Shown here piece by piece: positions 42,018 to 53,762 of a stretch of DNA of 64,000 bases. The notes under the pieces were generated by a model. The model made no database searches. It saw nothing but the letters and a program-made list of their open reading frames with translations, and was not told the origin of the DNA. This stretch comes from Lingula anatina (taxonomy: Eukaryota > Brachiopoda > Lingulata > Lingulida > Lingulidae): contig NW_019776024.1 of NCBI RefSeq assembly GCF_001039355.2, forward strand, positions 350,440-414,439. Reading direction: 5' to 3'. Made by a program: the position numbers and the translations under genes. Every line of letters starts with the position of its first letter. Within the stretch, counting starts at the first letter, position 1.

Positions 42018-43038
42018 GACTAGTCAAAAGGGAGGGGGGCTAGATCAGAAATTAAAAGTCATCTCCGAAATGTGTATATTCATAACACAGTTTGGGTTTG
42101 AAATATGAGAAAAACAATTGATGGTAATTTTTTATTGGTGAATTATATGGCACGAACCCCGAAATTCAGTTTATTTAATATTTAAGAATAAATGTAAAAG
42201 TTTATTTTTCCTTCTAATAAGTACAGTATTTTTTTGTACAAATATTCTTTACATAGTCCCCAAACCAGTGTACCCAAGGTAAAATAAATTGATAAAAATG
42301 GTTGTTGTTTTGATTATTTGTAAAAGCATACTGGAAATTTGCAGAATTGGGGGTTGTGGTTGGAAGGTGTGTTAAGCTAATATAATGCCAAAAGCATGAA
42401 AAATATAAGTAAATGAATTTTTGTTTTAAAAACTGGTTGTAAAGTGCAACAAACACAGCTTTAGAGTGGCATCACATAGGCTTATATGGAAATCGCCTAA
42501 TATTATAATGGCTGGAGTTTTTGTATTTTAATAGTAACCAATACTTCTAATTAAATACGCGAATTTAAAGGTCTATATGCGAGTTAGCATTTGCAAATGT
42601 TAAAATTCTGTGTTCTGATCGGTAAAGCCTAATTGTTACTGGGGAACTCTACGAAAAAAAATATAGGCCTAATGATATGAATTATCTGAATTCAACATGT
42701 TGCGTCTCATATTCTCGACAAACAGAACAGGCTTTTTTACCCTGAGCCCCTTGTGCTTCAGAGCGGTTTTGAAATTCTAATTAAAATAAATCTTTACTTT
42801 CGATCCTTGTTCTATATTCATTTTTCTGGGAGAGGAGGTTACATGAGGTTAAAACCATAAAGCGTACATTACTTGAATCTTTTCTCAATCCAGTTTCGTT
42901 GAGTCCAATAGGCCTACAAGGTGCACAACAGAAAGCTCAAATAATATGGTAGGTTTTAACCTAAAATAAAATATGATAGTACATTAAATTATTAATTAGG
43001 CAATTTAACCTTTTTACAAAACTCCTAGGAGAAACAAA

Positions 43039-43069
<31 letters not shown>

Positions 43070-44161
43070 AATGTAAGAATTAAGTCAAGTCATATGCTTT
43101 CAACTATTAGGAAATACTATAAGTAGGCTACTTCGCAATGGCAGCAGTTTTAGCTCGATGTGGCGTGCGACATCATAACGACGCGCGTGCTTCATAAAAC
43201 GTCACCTGGCGTTTCCAGGGTAAGCTTATTGCTCTATGCAAAAGCGTGCTGAATTATTCATTTGAGCTATTTTTATTGCATAGAAAGAAGTAGGCCACTC
43301 GCATATAAGTGCAACGCGTGGCATTCATCGTAAACCCAATGTCAAACTGGGGTTACTTCGTTTTCGGCCTTGTGTCTCTTCCAGTTCAGCCATCTGTTGT
43401 CTGTTGTGCATAGAGCACGGTCGATTTGAGCAGGTACGTGTGCAGGCCTACATTGCTTTGCCAAGATATACAATGTATTAAGAGCGGATCAATATTAGCG
43501 TGACATCATGTTTGGCCGTTTTTGTTAGACAAACAAAGGAGTGATATTATATTGGAGATAAGCCTTTCGTTTAGCCGTTTTGTAGTTTGTGAAACATCAG
43601 TCTTACGCATAGATCCTCTGACGTGATGAATAATATCTATTCTTCGACTTCCTTCCCCGTGAGTTTCAGAGGAAAGCCAAAATAGTGGAAACCCATCTTT
43701 CTGCCATCAGCATGTCTCTGATGTCTCTGTCGGTATCGATAGCGGCATGCTGATATTGGCGAGGCGAGTTTCCACTGTCCTCAGACTTCCCGCAAAAGTC
43801 TGATGAGTGTAGCCTACATTTATATTTATATTTCATGTTTATCCAAAGAGGATTGCTGTAAATGCCACTACCCCAAATCGTGCTGCTTACATAGGCCTAC
43901 TCTGAGTTGAAGTAAAAATGGGACCTACATGTACATGTAGTCTACAAGTAGAACACCAAATTTAGGCAAACAACGCCCTACCACGCACACAAGCATTTGG
44001 GTTGATTTTTCTTTTCTTTTATTTTAATTCTTTCAAAAAGAATCATAACGCATGTACGTGTGTTTTAATTATGTCACGGCTGCCTTCCAACGATTCACTC
44101 CACTGAGCATTTTCTAGGATAAACGAATGTGCTGCATAATAATACGACAGAAAAATGAAAG
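42018..44161. other. Upstream region of MFSD4B-like gene
   Basis: No coding exon was seen. A (GA)n microsatellite lies at 43043-43069. A possible non-coding exon ends at TTCCAGG|GTAAGC near 43220. A short inverted repeat (CATCAGCATG / CATGCTGAT) lies near 43706-43755. Confidence 0.4.
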
Positions 44162-46262
44162 ATGGGTGACGAAGAAAAGACCAATGATGCTCGTGATACA
44201 AATAGACACGGCAACTCCTGTTGTGGTAGCCACAGAACCTTTAAGACACTGTTACTTTGCTCGGCGGCTGTAGGCTTAGTAAGTATATATTAAAACCCTG
44301 AAGCTGAGAACTATATTGATTTGCTTCGAATCCCATGCAAGTGCTCCAAAATCTTTATTGGTGTGTTATCAGCAGGTAATTCACACGTGCAAGGAATAAG
44401 CGGGGTAGTGACCTAAGACCAGACGAGCTGACCGGGTGATTTCCTGCAATTTTGTCTACTATTTTAGAGGTCTCGGATATCAGAGGGTACTTCCACAGTA
44501 ATTTGTTTGAAATTTTGTAATTTGTCTTGCATGACTTCAGTGTATGGAATATGCTTTTTAACTCTAAGAGTGAGTCTTTTCCCCTTTTCACTGCCTTTTC
44601 AGGGGCCCCACATATGCTCACCGCTCGAGGGCTCTTGCGAAAATGCTGCAGGGGAGATTTTAGTATTGTCAAACATTCTTCTGTGGGTACAAGAGTGATT
44701 TTTATGCCCCAATTTGTTACCTCAAACTCTACTCAGAGCTGTAAAATTTAGACACATAGAGAGGTTGGGAAGCAAGCACCCCTGTAATATTGTGGAGAAC
44801 ACAGTAAATTTTTTTTGGACTTTGATATATGAGTATATCTTTTCCCCTTGCCTTTTAGGGATACGGAAGTGGCGAGTGTTCCGCCGTTTTGTTTGGGACT
44901 TTTGTATGGCAAACGCTTAAATCTATCTAGGTCGAACGTTTCTATACAAGGTTTTTGATGAATATTGAGGTCCACGAAGATCTATTTGTTTTACTGCTAT
45001 CAGCTGTCATGAACCACACATTGAATAAACATGTATAACAGGACTCAACATAATTCAACTTCTTAAATGCAAATGATTGAACAAATATGGATGTTCAAGT
45101 AGCCCACGGTGTGATATGAATAAAAGCGTTTTATCCACAGGTGAACAGAAATCTAACCGTGTACTAGAAAAATTATGCTGGTAAATTAGAAAGAAGACTC
45201 TGACAATGAAGGTCGGGTACAGAAAACCAGTAAAAACACAACACACACATAAGCTAGAATACCTCAAAGCGGTATTTTCAATTACAGTATGAGTGTTTTT
45301 TTCCTGCTTTTTGCCACTATCGTAAAATTAAATGGATAACAACTGTTCGTATGGGATTAATATTTCACAGTAATAAACTCAATTTTACCATTAAAAGAGC
45401 GGTTATCTGAAATCTGTGCCTGCCCCGCGGAGTTAGTTAGAACTGCGATAGTTTCATTGTGAACGCATTCTTAAACTCTTTCCTAAAATGTCATCCACTA
45501 TTGACCGTCGTTTTAGGAATCTTTGAGATTTCAATATTAGGATTTTCTGGTAAAGGGCCTATTAGCGCGTAGAAGAATTTTTCATTTTACAATTTTTTTC
45601 AGTCATTGGCTCTCTGCTAGAGGCCGACTAGTTATTTTGCAAAAAAAAAAAAAAAAAAAAACTTTTATCTCAATAAAGGGAGACAAGGGTGGAAATAAGA
45701 TTATTGGACTCGAGCCTCCCATTTATGCAAAAAATAATTGTTTTAAAAATATTTCAATTCATTAAACTAATTATTTGATTATCATATTATTTTTAACAGG
45801 GTTTATGCGTATCTGTCCCCGGTCCAACATTAATCGACCTGAGAAAACAAGTCCATGCCTCCCTAGAAACCGTCTCCTACATCTTCAGCGGTCGTTCCGC
45901 GGGTTATCTACTTGGATCTCTAGTTGGCGGCGTACTGTTTGACCATACGAACCAACAGTTGTTCCTCGGATTGGTTATGGCTGCGGCAGGGGTTGCGACT
46001 TTGCTGATACCTTTTGCGACAGAGATATCTCTACTTGCGACATCCCTTGCTGTCCATGGAATAGCAATGGGATGCTTAGACACAGGTTGTTTAAATATGA
46101 ACTTACTCAAGAGTTAAAGACTGTCAAATAAACTTGTTCCATTTATTGAAAGCAATGTATCAAAACAGCACAATTCCTTGGAATATATTCCGTTCAGTTA
46201 AATACGTCTCAACGAAAATCAATTCAATATTGCCATTATGAGCCAAAAGCTGCGCACTCGAT

Positions 46263-46293
<31 letters not shown>

Positions 46294-46296
46294 TAT

Positions 46297-46331
<35 letters not shown>

Positions 46332-47600
46332 TTTTTGTATCTGCAGTACTTCGACCAAATATTATAATGACGATCACAGACTAGTTATCATATAATCATG
46401 AACAATATTATATCATGTGTTCCACGCCTTACAAAATTTTTTAAGACTGACTGTTTATTTTTGTTTTTAGGCGGGAACGCCCTTTGCCTCAGTCTATGGG
46501 GAAAGAAGAGCGGGCCATACATGCAAAGTCTACATTTTGCATTTGGAATTGGTGCCGTTTTAGCCCCTGCTATGGTCGATCCCTTGCTATCAGGAAGAAA
46601 ATCTAGTTTACCACAAAATGGAACACGCTACAATACAACGTTCATTGACGTCGTTTCTCTGGCACGGTGGCATCCTGAGGGTAATGAGACTGATACAGCC
46701 CATGTAGTACCCTATGTGTCTGGGAGGACTTATAACATTTCGTTTGATAATATGGGCGATGATGGTAATGAGGAAGACATGTGGACGGAATCCAGAATCC
46801 AGTATGCTTTCTTCGCAATAACCACGTACTTGTTCATATGCTCGATCTTCTTTTTTGTTTCGTGTTTTCAGGACAGCGATAGCTCCACGTACAAACGGCA
46901 AGATCAGAAACGGCAATCAGATTGTTCTGATACTGCTCTGAAAACACGGTCGCATTCTCTGCGCTTCAAGATTCCCTTCCTTTGTTTATTAATATTTTTT
47001 TATCTTTTAATAGCTGGGTTGGATATAGCCTTTGGAGCTTTTATCACAACTTTCGCCTTTGATGTTCTTCACTGGCCTAAAGAAAAAGCGGCCAATTTAT
47101 CGACAGTTTATTGGGGCTCTCTTGCCGCTGTGCGAGGTGTGTCAATAATTGTCTCGAAATTCTTAAATTCTTCCGTAATGATTATCTCTGATCTTTTACT
47201 ATTAATCACATCTCTCTTCGCTATGGTTTTTCTAATTGAAAAGTTTGAATTTGCTATGTGGATCGGTACAGCAATGTCTGGGATCGGTCTGGCATCATTA
47301 TATGCTGCTGGAATATCATGGGCAGAACGGTACATACACATCTCTGGGAAAATATCTGCTCTATTTAGTATTGGTGGCGGTGCTGGTAAATTTGTCTTCC
47401 CACCTTTAATTGGACACTTTTTTCATGTTAATGGGATGTCCTTTATTTATATATGTTTAAGCTCTTCTGTCGTTAACAGTGTCCTTTATTTGGCTCTGTA
47501 TTTAGCAGCGCGCTGGCGCGGCGAACGATATTTACCCGTGTCTCAGGCAGCGAAGGCGACTGTACCGGAATCTACGACGACGGCGGCGGCCTTAATATAG
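44162..47600 (+). CDS. MFSD4B: MFSD4B-like (sodium-dependent glucose transporter 1) MFS transporter, 510 aa
   Basis: Major facilitator membrane protein of the MFSD4 group. Its vertebrate relative NaGLT1 moves glucose with sodium. Exons 44162-44278, 45800-46085 and 46471-47600 total 1533 nt and are phase-consistent. The N-terminus is cytoplasmic and polar (MGDEEKTNDARDTNRHG), then TM1 spans the first junction (LCSAAVGL|GLCVSVPGPTLIDLR). A conserved block GCLDTGGNALCLSLWG and PYMQSLHFAFGIGAVLAP crosses the second junction. A long loop (about residues 180-235) has several N-glycosylation sequons (NGT, NTT, NET, NIS). TM7-12 follow from LCLLIFFYLLIAGLDIAFGA. The C-terminus is short. MFSD4A is the nearest alternative. 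The TGGN...SLWG block favours MFSD4B. Confidence 0.84.
46261..46335. repeat. (TTTA)n microsatellite in MFSD4B-like intron 2
   Basis: A tetranucleotide run of about 18 units with one interruption (TATATT) near the middle. Confidence 0.95.
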
Positions 47601-48954
47601 AGTTATGTAAAAGTATTCTCGCACGCACAAAGAAGGTCAAGAATTGTAAAGCAAAATCTCTTTTTTTTAACTTTAGCCTGTTGTGTCCGATTTAAGAGAC
47701 AAAACTAGATAAGGTCATTCAGCAGTTCCAACAGGAGAATATGAATTGAATTTACTGACATGTACTGCAAAGTTATAACTAAGCAGCAATTATATTGAAG
47801 ACTATTTATGAATTCTTTCAGTCTGTTACTGCGATTGTTAACTTATTGTTTCAAGTCATACATTGCTGCTTTTTATAACCGCAATGCAATTATTGCCAAT
47901 TCTTTTTCAATCGTCTCATATAGTTTGAATGAAAGACGCTTGGTAAATTTCGTAAATAGGTTCACTTTTTGCATACTTGTGCTATTTGTGTTCTTTAATG
48001 GAGAAAAAATCTTAATGACTAGTCATATTCATCGTCATCTTAAAAACAGCATCAGAAGCAAAGGAATTATCAACTCTTCACTCGAGGGACTAAAAGCTTT
48101 AAACATGTATGGCAAATAATTTTTGTAGTCCAAATGTAATATTTAAAAAGATCAATTGTGACAGTGAAGAACAATCTGATCCAAACACAATGTAACTAAG
48201 AACTAACGCATTAAAATGCTGTGTATTATCACAAATAATCAAACTTTTTCCTAATGGACAAAAAGAATAAACGGAATATAATAGTGAAACTAATGATTCT
48301 TTCGTTACTTAAAACCATGTTATCACTATTTTTACTAACGTTTTAAACCACTTCTTGTTACCCCTGCTGCTGTATTATTCACGTTCAGTGCATCAACACT
48401 CATAGTGGGGTACCTGTCCATTTGTGCTTTTGATTTTTTTCTTAATAAATAAAACAATAAAAGTTGATATGCAGATATCCCCGGATATAAGATCGTATTA
48501 TATATGCCAAATATACATGTAAAATAATCAGTAATATTGGTAAAAGTTTAACAGAATTGGGTTTGAAGCCTAAAACTAGGATGTTTCCATTATAGGCTAC
48601 CACTATTTGTGGCCTACTTCATTCTAATTTGTAATTTAAATCATTTATGTCATAGTGACAAGCCTTTAATTAATACAGTACTCAATATAATGTACACAGG
48701 TTGGCAATGGATACGAAATGAAATCTCATATGTGGGAACGCATTTTTCCAATAAAGGTAATTGATTGGAAATTTACGATATAACTATGAATGGGTGTACG
48801 GAATTGTCTACAGCGTCACCTTATTTACATCTGGTCACTGGCACCAAGTTACCTGTTCAAATATAAGGCGAGGCAATCAGAGAGAAACGAGGCGTCAAAA
48901 ATTATCTAATTTGGTTGAGGATGGTTAAGAAAACTGTCCACGAATCCTTACAGG
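47601..48954. other. Spacer with MFSD4B-like 3' UTR
   Basis: Low-complexity AT-rich sequence. AATAAA occurs near 48444. The open frame at 47808-48119 lacks family similarity and codon character, so it was not called as a gene. Confidence 0.4.
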
Positions 48955-49220
48955 CTTAGAGCTGTTGTAATGAACTCTGCTCCCTGGCTAAGTGAAAAGG
49001 AAGGTAAGACCCACAATTTTAATGGGAAATATTCTCATTTTTGTGTAATTCAAAGATGTGAATTTTGGGCAAATCCAATAACCTATCCTGATAACTGATT
49101 TATCGGACATATCTTCAACCGCTGTGTGTATTTGAGCAGGACGCAATTTAGGATAGAAAACATCATAATGGAAAAAGTAGGCAGGACAGATCAATGTATC
49201 GAAATTTATAATGGAATGAG
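48955..49220 (+). pseudogene. Decayed copy of fucosyltransferase 5' end
   Basis: Aligns by eye with 49542-49775. Shared blocks include GAACTCTGCT, GTGAAAAGGA(A/G)GGTAAG, GACATATCTTCAA and GAGCAG. The counterpart of the start codon is followed by a frame that closes after about nine codons, so nothing functional is encoded. It breaks off before the catalytic region. Confidence 0.78.
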
Positions 49221-49295
49221 GTTAAGTATTATAAAGTCAGTACAAAACCCTGATACACAATTCCAATAATTGATATTCAAAGTACACTTTCATCA

Positions 49296-49540
49296 TATTC
49301 ACCTCATAAGTTCCAGTATTGGATGCTCTGGATAAGAACTCTGGCTAAGAACTGCTGGTTGTATGCTGTTAGATCTGTTAAATTGAGTTTGGAATCATTT
49401 TTTCTCAGCTCCAGGCTTTTCACACGTTAAATTATAAATAACTGTATACTACGAGTATCATGCCTTGATTCACATATATTGTAATTTTATTCCAGCATAT
49501 ACTGTTACACTGTCTGTATATAGCTTGATTGAGTCGACTT
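49296..49540 (-). pseudogene. Decayed copy of KIF3B exon 5 with flanking intron
   Basis: Aligns with 59757-59978, covering the KIF3B exon 5 donor, the exon and about 90 bp of the preceding intron, in the same orientation. Shared blocks are CATATTCACCT, GGATGCTCTG, ACTGCTGGTT, GAGTTTGG, AAATAACT(A/G)TAT and GATTCA(C/-)ATAT. The copy has indels and no open frame. It lies directly upstream of the fucosyltransferase gene. Confidence 0.78.
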
Positions 49541-49608
49541 AGAGCTGCTGTAAACGAACTCTGCTCTGTGAGTGAAAAGGAGGGTAAGGGCTGCAATTTT
49601 AACGGAAA

Positions 49609-50853
49609 ATGGGACTGAGTGCGTTATTGTGTAAATCAAAGACGTGGATGTGGGGCATATTCATCCTGACAAGCTCCGTGCTTTATCTGACATATCTTCA
49701 AGAGCTGACTGTAGGTGAGCAGAAAACAATTCATGAGAGAAAACATCTGAATGGAAGAAGTAAGCAATCCAAACCGATATATCGACTTGACGATACGACT
49801 CAATTTATCGACACAAAAAACCAAACAAAGATCATAACTTTATTTAATGATGAATGGGGATTTTTTGCCAAAGGAACTGACCGTTTGTTTGAAAAGCTAC
49901 GCTGTCCGGTTTCAAATTGTATGTTAACTCTAGAGAGGGAGAAATTTTTCCATATAAGTGATGCAGTTGTCTTTAACATCCCCCCTTTGGTACGGTCCAA
50001 TCAATTTCAACGATATTTGCGCGATTTGCATTCATTAAGGCGCAACACAAAACAGCGTTGGGTATTCTACACCCACGAGAGCCCTTGTTATAGGGGATTT
50101 GCGGAAAGATGGCAGGAGATGTATTCATTTTGGCAAATGGGATTCAACTGGACGATGACATATAGGCAGGATTCTGACATCCCGATCCAGTATGGCAGTA
50201 TTATGAGGAGAGAAATACCTGTGAAAAGAGATTTTGTAGATGTTGCAAAAAGAAAAAGTAAACTTGTCGCTTGGTTTACTTCTCATTGCCAGACATTCAG
50301 TCGACGAGAAGATTATGTGAAAGAACTTCAGAAATATATACCGGTGGATATATATGGCACGTGCGGTAATTTGAAATGTAATACTGGTTTGCCAAAAACC
50401 AGTTATTATGGACCGCTAAATAGTGAATGTCTGCAGATTGTAAATAACACATATAAATTTTATTTGTCATTTGAAAATGCGTTTGCAACGGATTACATCA
50501 CCGAAAAATATTTTAACACTGTGCCATTGGACGTCATTGCAATAGTGAGAGGTGGTGCCAACTACAGTCGACTCGGTATTTCAGCGTTCATGTATATCGA
50601 CACCCGTAATTTTAACAGCCCACAATCCCTGGCATCTTATATACTGTCATTAGACAACAACGTGACTGAATATGCAAAACTCTTGAATTGGAAGAATTAT
50701 TATACTGGTACATCGTATTTACCAAGCACGAGAAAACACTGGTGTGAGCTGTGCCGCAAACTCCACGAGGACAAATCACTTAGTATGCGTAACGATATAC
50801 AAAACTGGTATAATGAAGACGAATGCCGCAAACCAACAGATATAGGTTTGTGA
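49609..50853 (+). CDS. GT10 alpha-1,3-fucosyltransferase, single exon, 414 aa
   Basis: Golgi type II membrane enzyme that transfers fucose from GDP-fucose to glycans. The coding sequence is one uninterrupted exon from ATG to TGA. A short cytoplasmic tail is followed by a membrane anchor at about residues 14-30 (GIFILTSSVLYLTYL) and a stem. The GT10 fold then shows RWVFYTHESPC, the W.MTYR.DSDI block, YGSI, the long conserved YLSFENAFATDYITEKYF in the nucleotide-sugar site, and a C-terminal WCELCRKL. The family usually has about 350-430 residues. The acceptor and linkage cannot be read from sequence, and invertebrate members (FUTC-like) are diverse, so no symbol is given. A broken 5' copy lies upstream, evidence of local duplication. 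Confidence 0.93.
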   Translation: MGLSALLCKSKTWMWGIFILTSSVLYLTYLQELTVGEQKTIHERKHLNGRSKQSKPIYRLDDTTQFIDTKNQTKIITLFNDEWGFFAKGTDRLFEKLRCPVSNCMLTLEREKFFHISDAVVFNIPPLVRSNQFQRYLRDLHSLRRNTKQRWVFYTHESPCYRGFAERWQEMYSFWQMGFNWTMTYRQDSDIPIQYGSIMRREIPVKRDFVDVAKRKSKLVAWFTSHCQTFSRREDYVKELQKYIPVDIYGTCGNLKCNTGLPKTSYYGPLNSECLQIVNNTYKFYLSFENAFATDYITEKYFNTVPLDVIAIVRGGANYSRLGISAFMYIDTRNFNSPQSLASYILSLDNNVTEYAKLLNWKNYYTGTSYLPSTRKHWCELCRKLHEDKSLSMRNDIQNWYNEDECRKPTDIGL

Positions 50854-53110
50854 TGTCTTCCAGACAAGAATTTAGAAGAGATTGTGAACAATGAAGACTG
50901 TGAATAGTGTTTACTTTTATTCAGACAGATCATACCGTTTGCCAAGTTGAAGAATTGCTTGAAAGAAAATCTCTTGCTATCCGTCTTGTTCTACCTAAGA
51001 TTGAGTACTTTTTTTTTTACTCTTTCATCATTGTTATCAAGACAATGTTTTTATTTTCCTGTTTATGTCTATGTGTGCCACCTTAGTGTCTAACTGATCT
51101 CCAAATTTCCAGCTACAGTCTTGGAGACTGGTGAATTCCACGTGTTACAGTAAAAATTAAAACTCGAGATCGCGATTTTCTCGAAAACGAGTTTTTCAAC
51201 GCCGCATTAAGAACACCATAGAGGTAAAGGCAAAATTGTTGAAAATAAAAAGGTATACCAAAAACCCAAAGTTCAAGGATGTTAATTGCCTAATTAAAAA
51301 TACGATTGATAAAAGGCAATTCTGCTTTTTTCTTTTCAAACCAGATCTCTTCCCTTATTTGAACTTCTTCATAATTTATACCCCGTAAAAATTGCACCTC
51401 ATCCGAACTCTTCCACGAATTGGTGCGAAGAGGATATGCGAAAATGTTTATGCGCATTTGCAAAATATAGTGGAGGAAAAAAGACTGTGGTTGCAAACCA
51501 ACCAATAAATATTCATCAAAGAATGAGAAATTACATTATTCGTGTCCAAGATCCGCCTTAATCTGCCCGACGAGAGTGGTATTTCTTCCACAGCCAACTT
51601 TGGTTTTAAAAAACGCATAAACTTGTTGAAGTGTAAAGCATATATTTACCATCGATTATTCTTTATCTAAATTACAGACATGCTGCTCACATAGTGACCA
51701 CACATGACAGCATAAATAAGCTAAACTTTGTAAATAATATAATCAAAAGAAATCACAGAAACAGCAAAAAATGACATGTTGGATGGACTTTGAGTGAATG
51801 AGGTAAAACTCAATAACAAGTAAAATTACAGCACATTGAAAAATGGATATTTGTAAGTAAATAAACTAGGAAGTTAAAACATTATAAAGTTGGTATTTCT
51901 GTTTGAAGCCTATACACGATTGCCTTTTAAGTTATAAACTGAAATAGTTCTATTCACAGAAAGTATGTATACCACAACATTAAAATGTACAAGTGTATAC
52001 CATAAAGGTAGACTATACAGTGCAAACTCATCCACGTAAGCATCACAAGATTTATGTACACTGAATTCAATGTAAGAATTTCTCAAGTCACAACAATTTT
52101 CTGCCTGTACATGTATATACAAGGATAAAGTCAATATGACAAAGCCGTCCTAAACAAGATGTTCTCTTTACATTATTTGTCCCAATACATAATTCACCTT
52201 TCATAATTCATGGAGCAGACAGTCCAAATCATAAAATGTCACCCATACTCAAGTCGGCATCCTTTCAAAGTTTACCTTTTATGCCCATGCATTATTCAGG
52301 TTCATAAATTTAAATGCAAGTCCCATAAAAGTCTGCATTCTTATGAATAATTGGCTCTTAACTTGGCAAAATTTATATCAACAATTCTGACCAAAAGAAC
52401 AATCACGCCCAGATAAGACAATAGACTAGTAGTAATATATTACCAGATATTTGAATGACAACAAAAGCAGCTCACACCATCAAATGTCTGGCTTAAAAAT
52501 TTCCTGAACATCACTATCTGAAGCATTAATGTTTTCTCCCCGTGTAAATATTCCTTTATATTTGTAAACATGCAGGATGCTACATTTTCTTCTCACTTCA
52601 ATTCTCTACGGTATTTCCAATATTTTACTAGAGACAAAGAATGATTTTAGAAATCACACACTAACAGGAAAATGGAGATCCTTTGACACTGATATGTACA
52701 ATTTCTTTAAATGTAAATGTAAAAAAGAAAATAAAGCACTGTAAGCACCAGGCTTTACAGTGTCCTAATATAAAGCAACTCATCAAATTTGACATAGCTT
52801 GTTCACTTGAACCCTAATGAAAAAAATGCCATCCTAAATAAGGTAAATAAAAAAAAATTGTGACACAATTATTTTTTCTTATACTGGGTAGCAATACTTG
52901 TCCAAAGAAGACTAACCATACTCTTCAACAGTTAATAAATGTTTAATTCCCATTTCAAGGATTTACATGCAGCCAACATGGATATTCCATTTTTCATATG
53001 CTTATACAACCACCAATGAGTTGTTATTCTTTCTTAAATGCTATCTTAATACAGACTTTCTAAGTCAGACAAGTTACCAATTAAGGGTACATATATGTAA
53101 TATCCCAATT
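50854..53110. other. Convergent spacer, fucosyltransferase and KIF3B 3' UTRs
   Basis: AT-rich and non-coding in all frames as far as could be judged. The right part is presumably KIF3B 3' UTR. No transposon termini or RNA genes were recognised. Confidence 0.45.
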
Positions 53111-53730
53111 TTACTTTGGTACAAGTCCTCTTGATGTTGGGAACATTTCTTTGGCATTCTGTGACTGGTTCCGTTTACTAGCTGTTTTAGGTCTGAAATA
53201 TTTTATAACCATTTCTTAATCCTATATGAGAAATTTTGATAACTTATCATGTACTATTTTAAAACATAAAAAATGTTTTTTTAATGAGGGTCTTTTTTAT
53301 ATCTACTTATCATGTTTTACTAAAGAAGCACACACTATAAGATCATGCCTTCAGCAAATGCTATGAAAGGAAACATTCAAATCAGCTAATAAATATACTA
53401 ATAATGTTCAAATAGACTTTTTAACTGCTCTTGCTCTTACCTGTCCTTTGCAGATTTTTCTCTTTTCTTAGCTTTGGGCTTACTCTTGCCACCAAAAATA
53501 GCATTGCTAAAAATAAAATGAAACAGGAACTAAAACAAGGTCAGGTTCAAACTTTAAGAAACAAAACCATTTCTATATAAACTTATTATATTCCAATAAA
53601 ATAACCAGACTCTGTGTATTCCTATTTTTGCCTAACAAACCAAACCAAACATTTTGTTTACTATTCCCAAAGGAGAAATTAGTTGTTGGTGGATCTTATC
53701 TCTAAATATCTAATCCAACAGGTCATAATA

Positions 53731-53762
<32 letters not shown>

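Noticed and set aside
47808-48119. 103-codon open frame after the MFSD4B-like gene
   Set aside because: Hydrophobic and low complexity, no homology recognised, probably 3' UTR.
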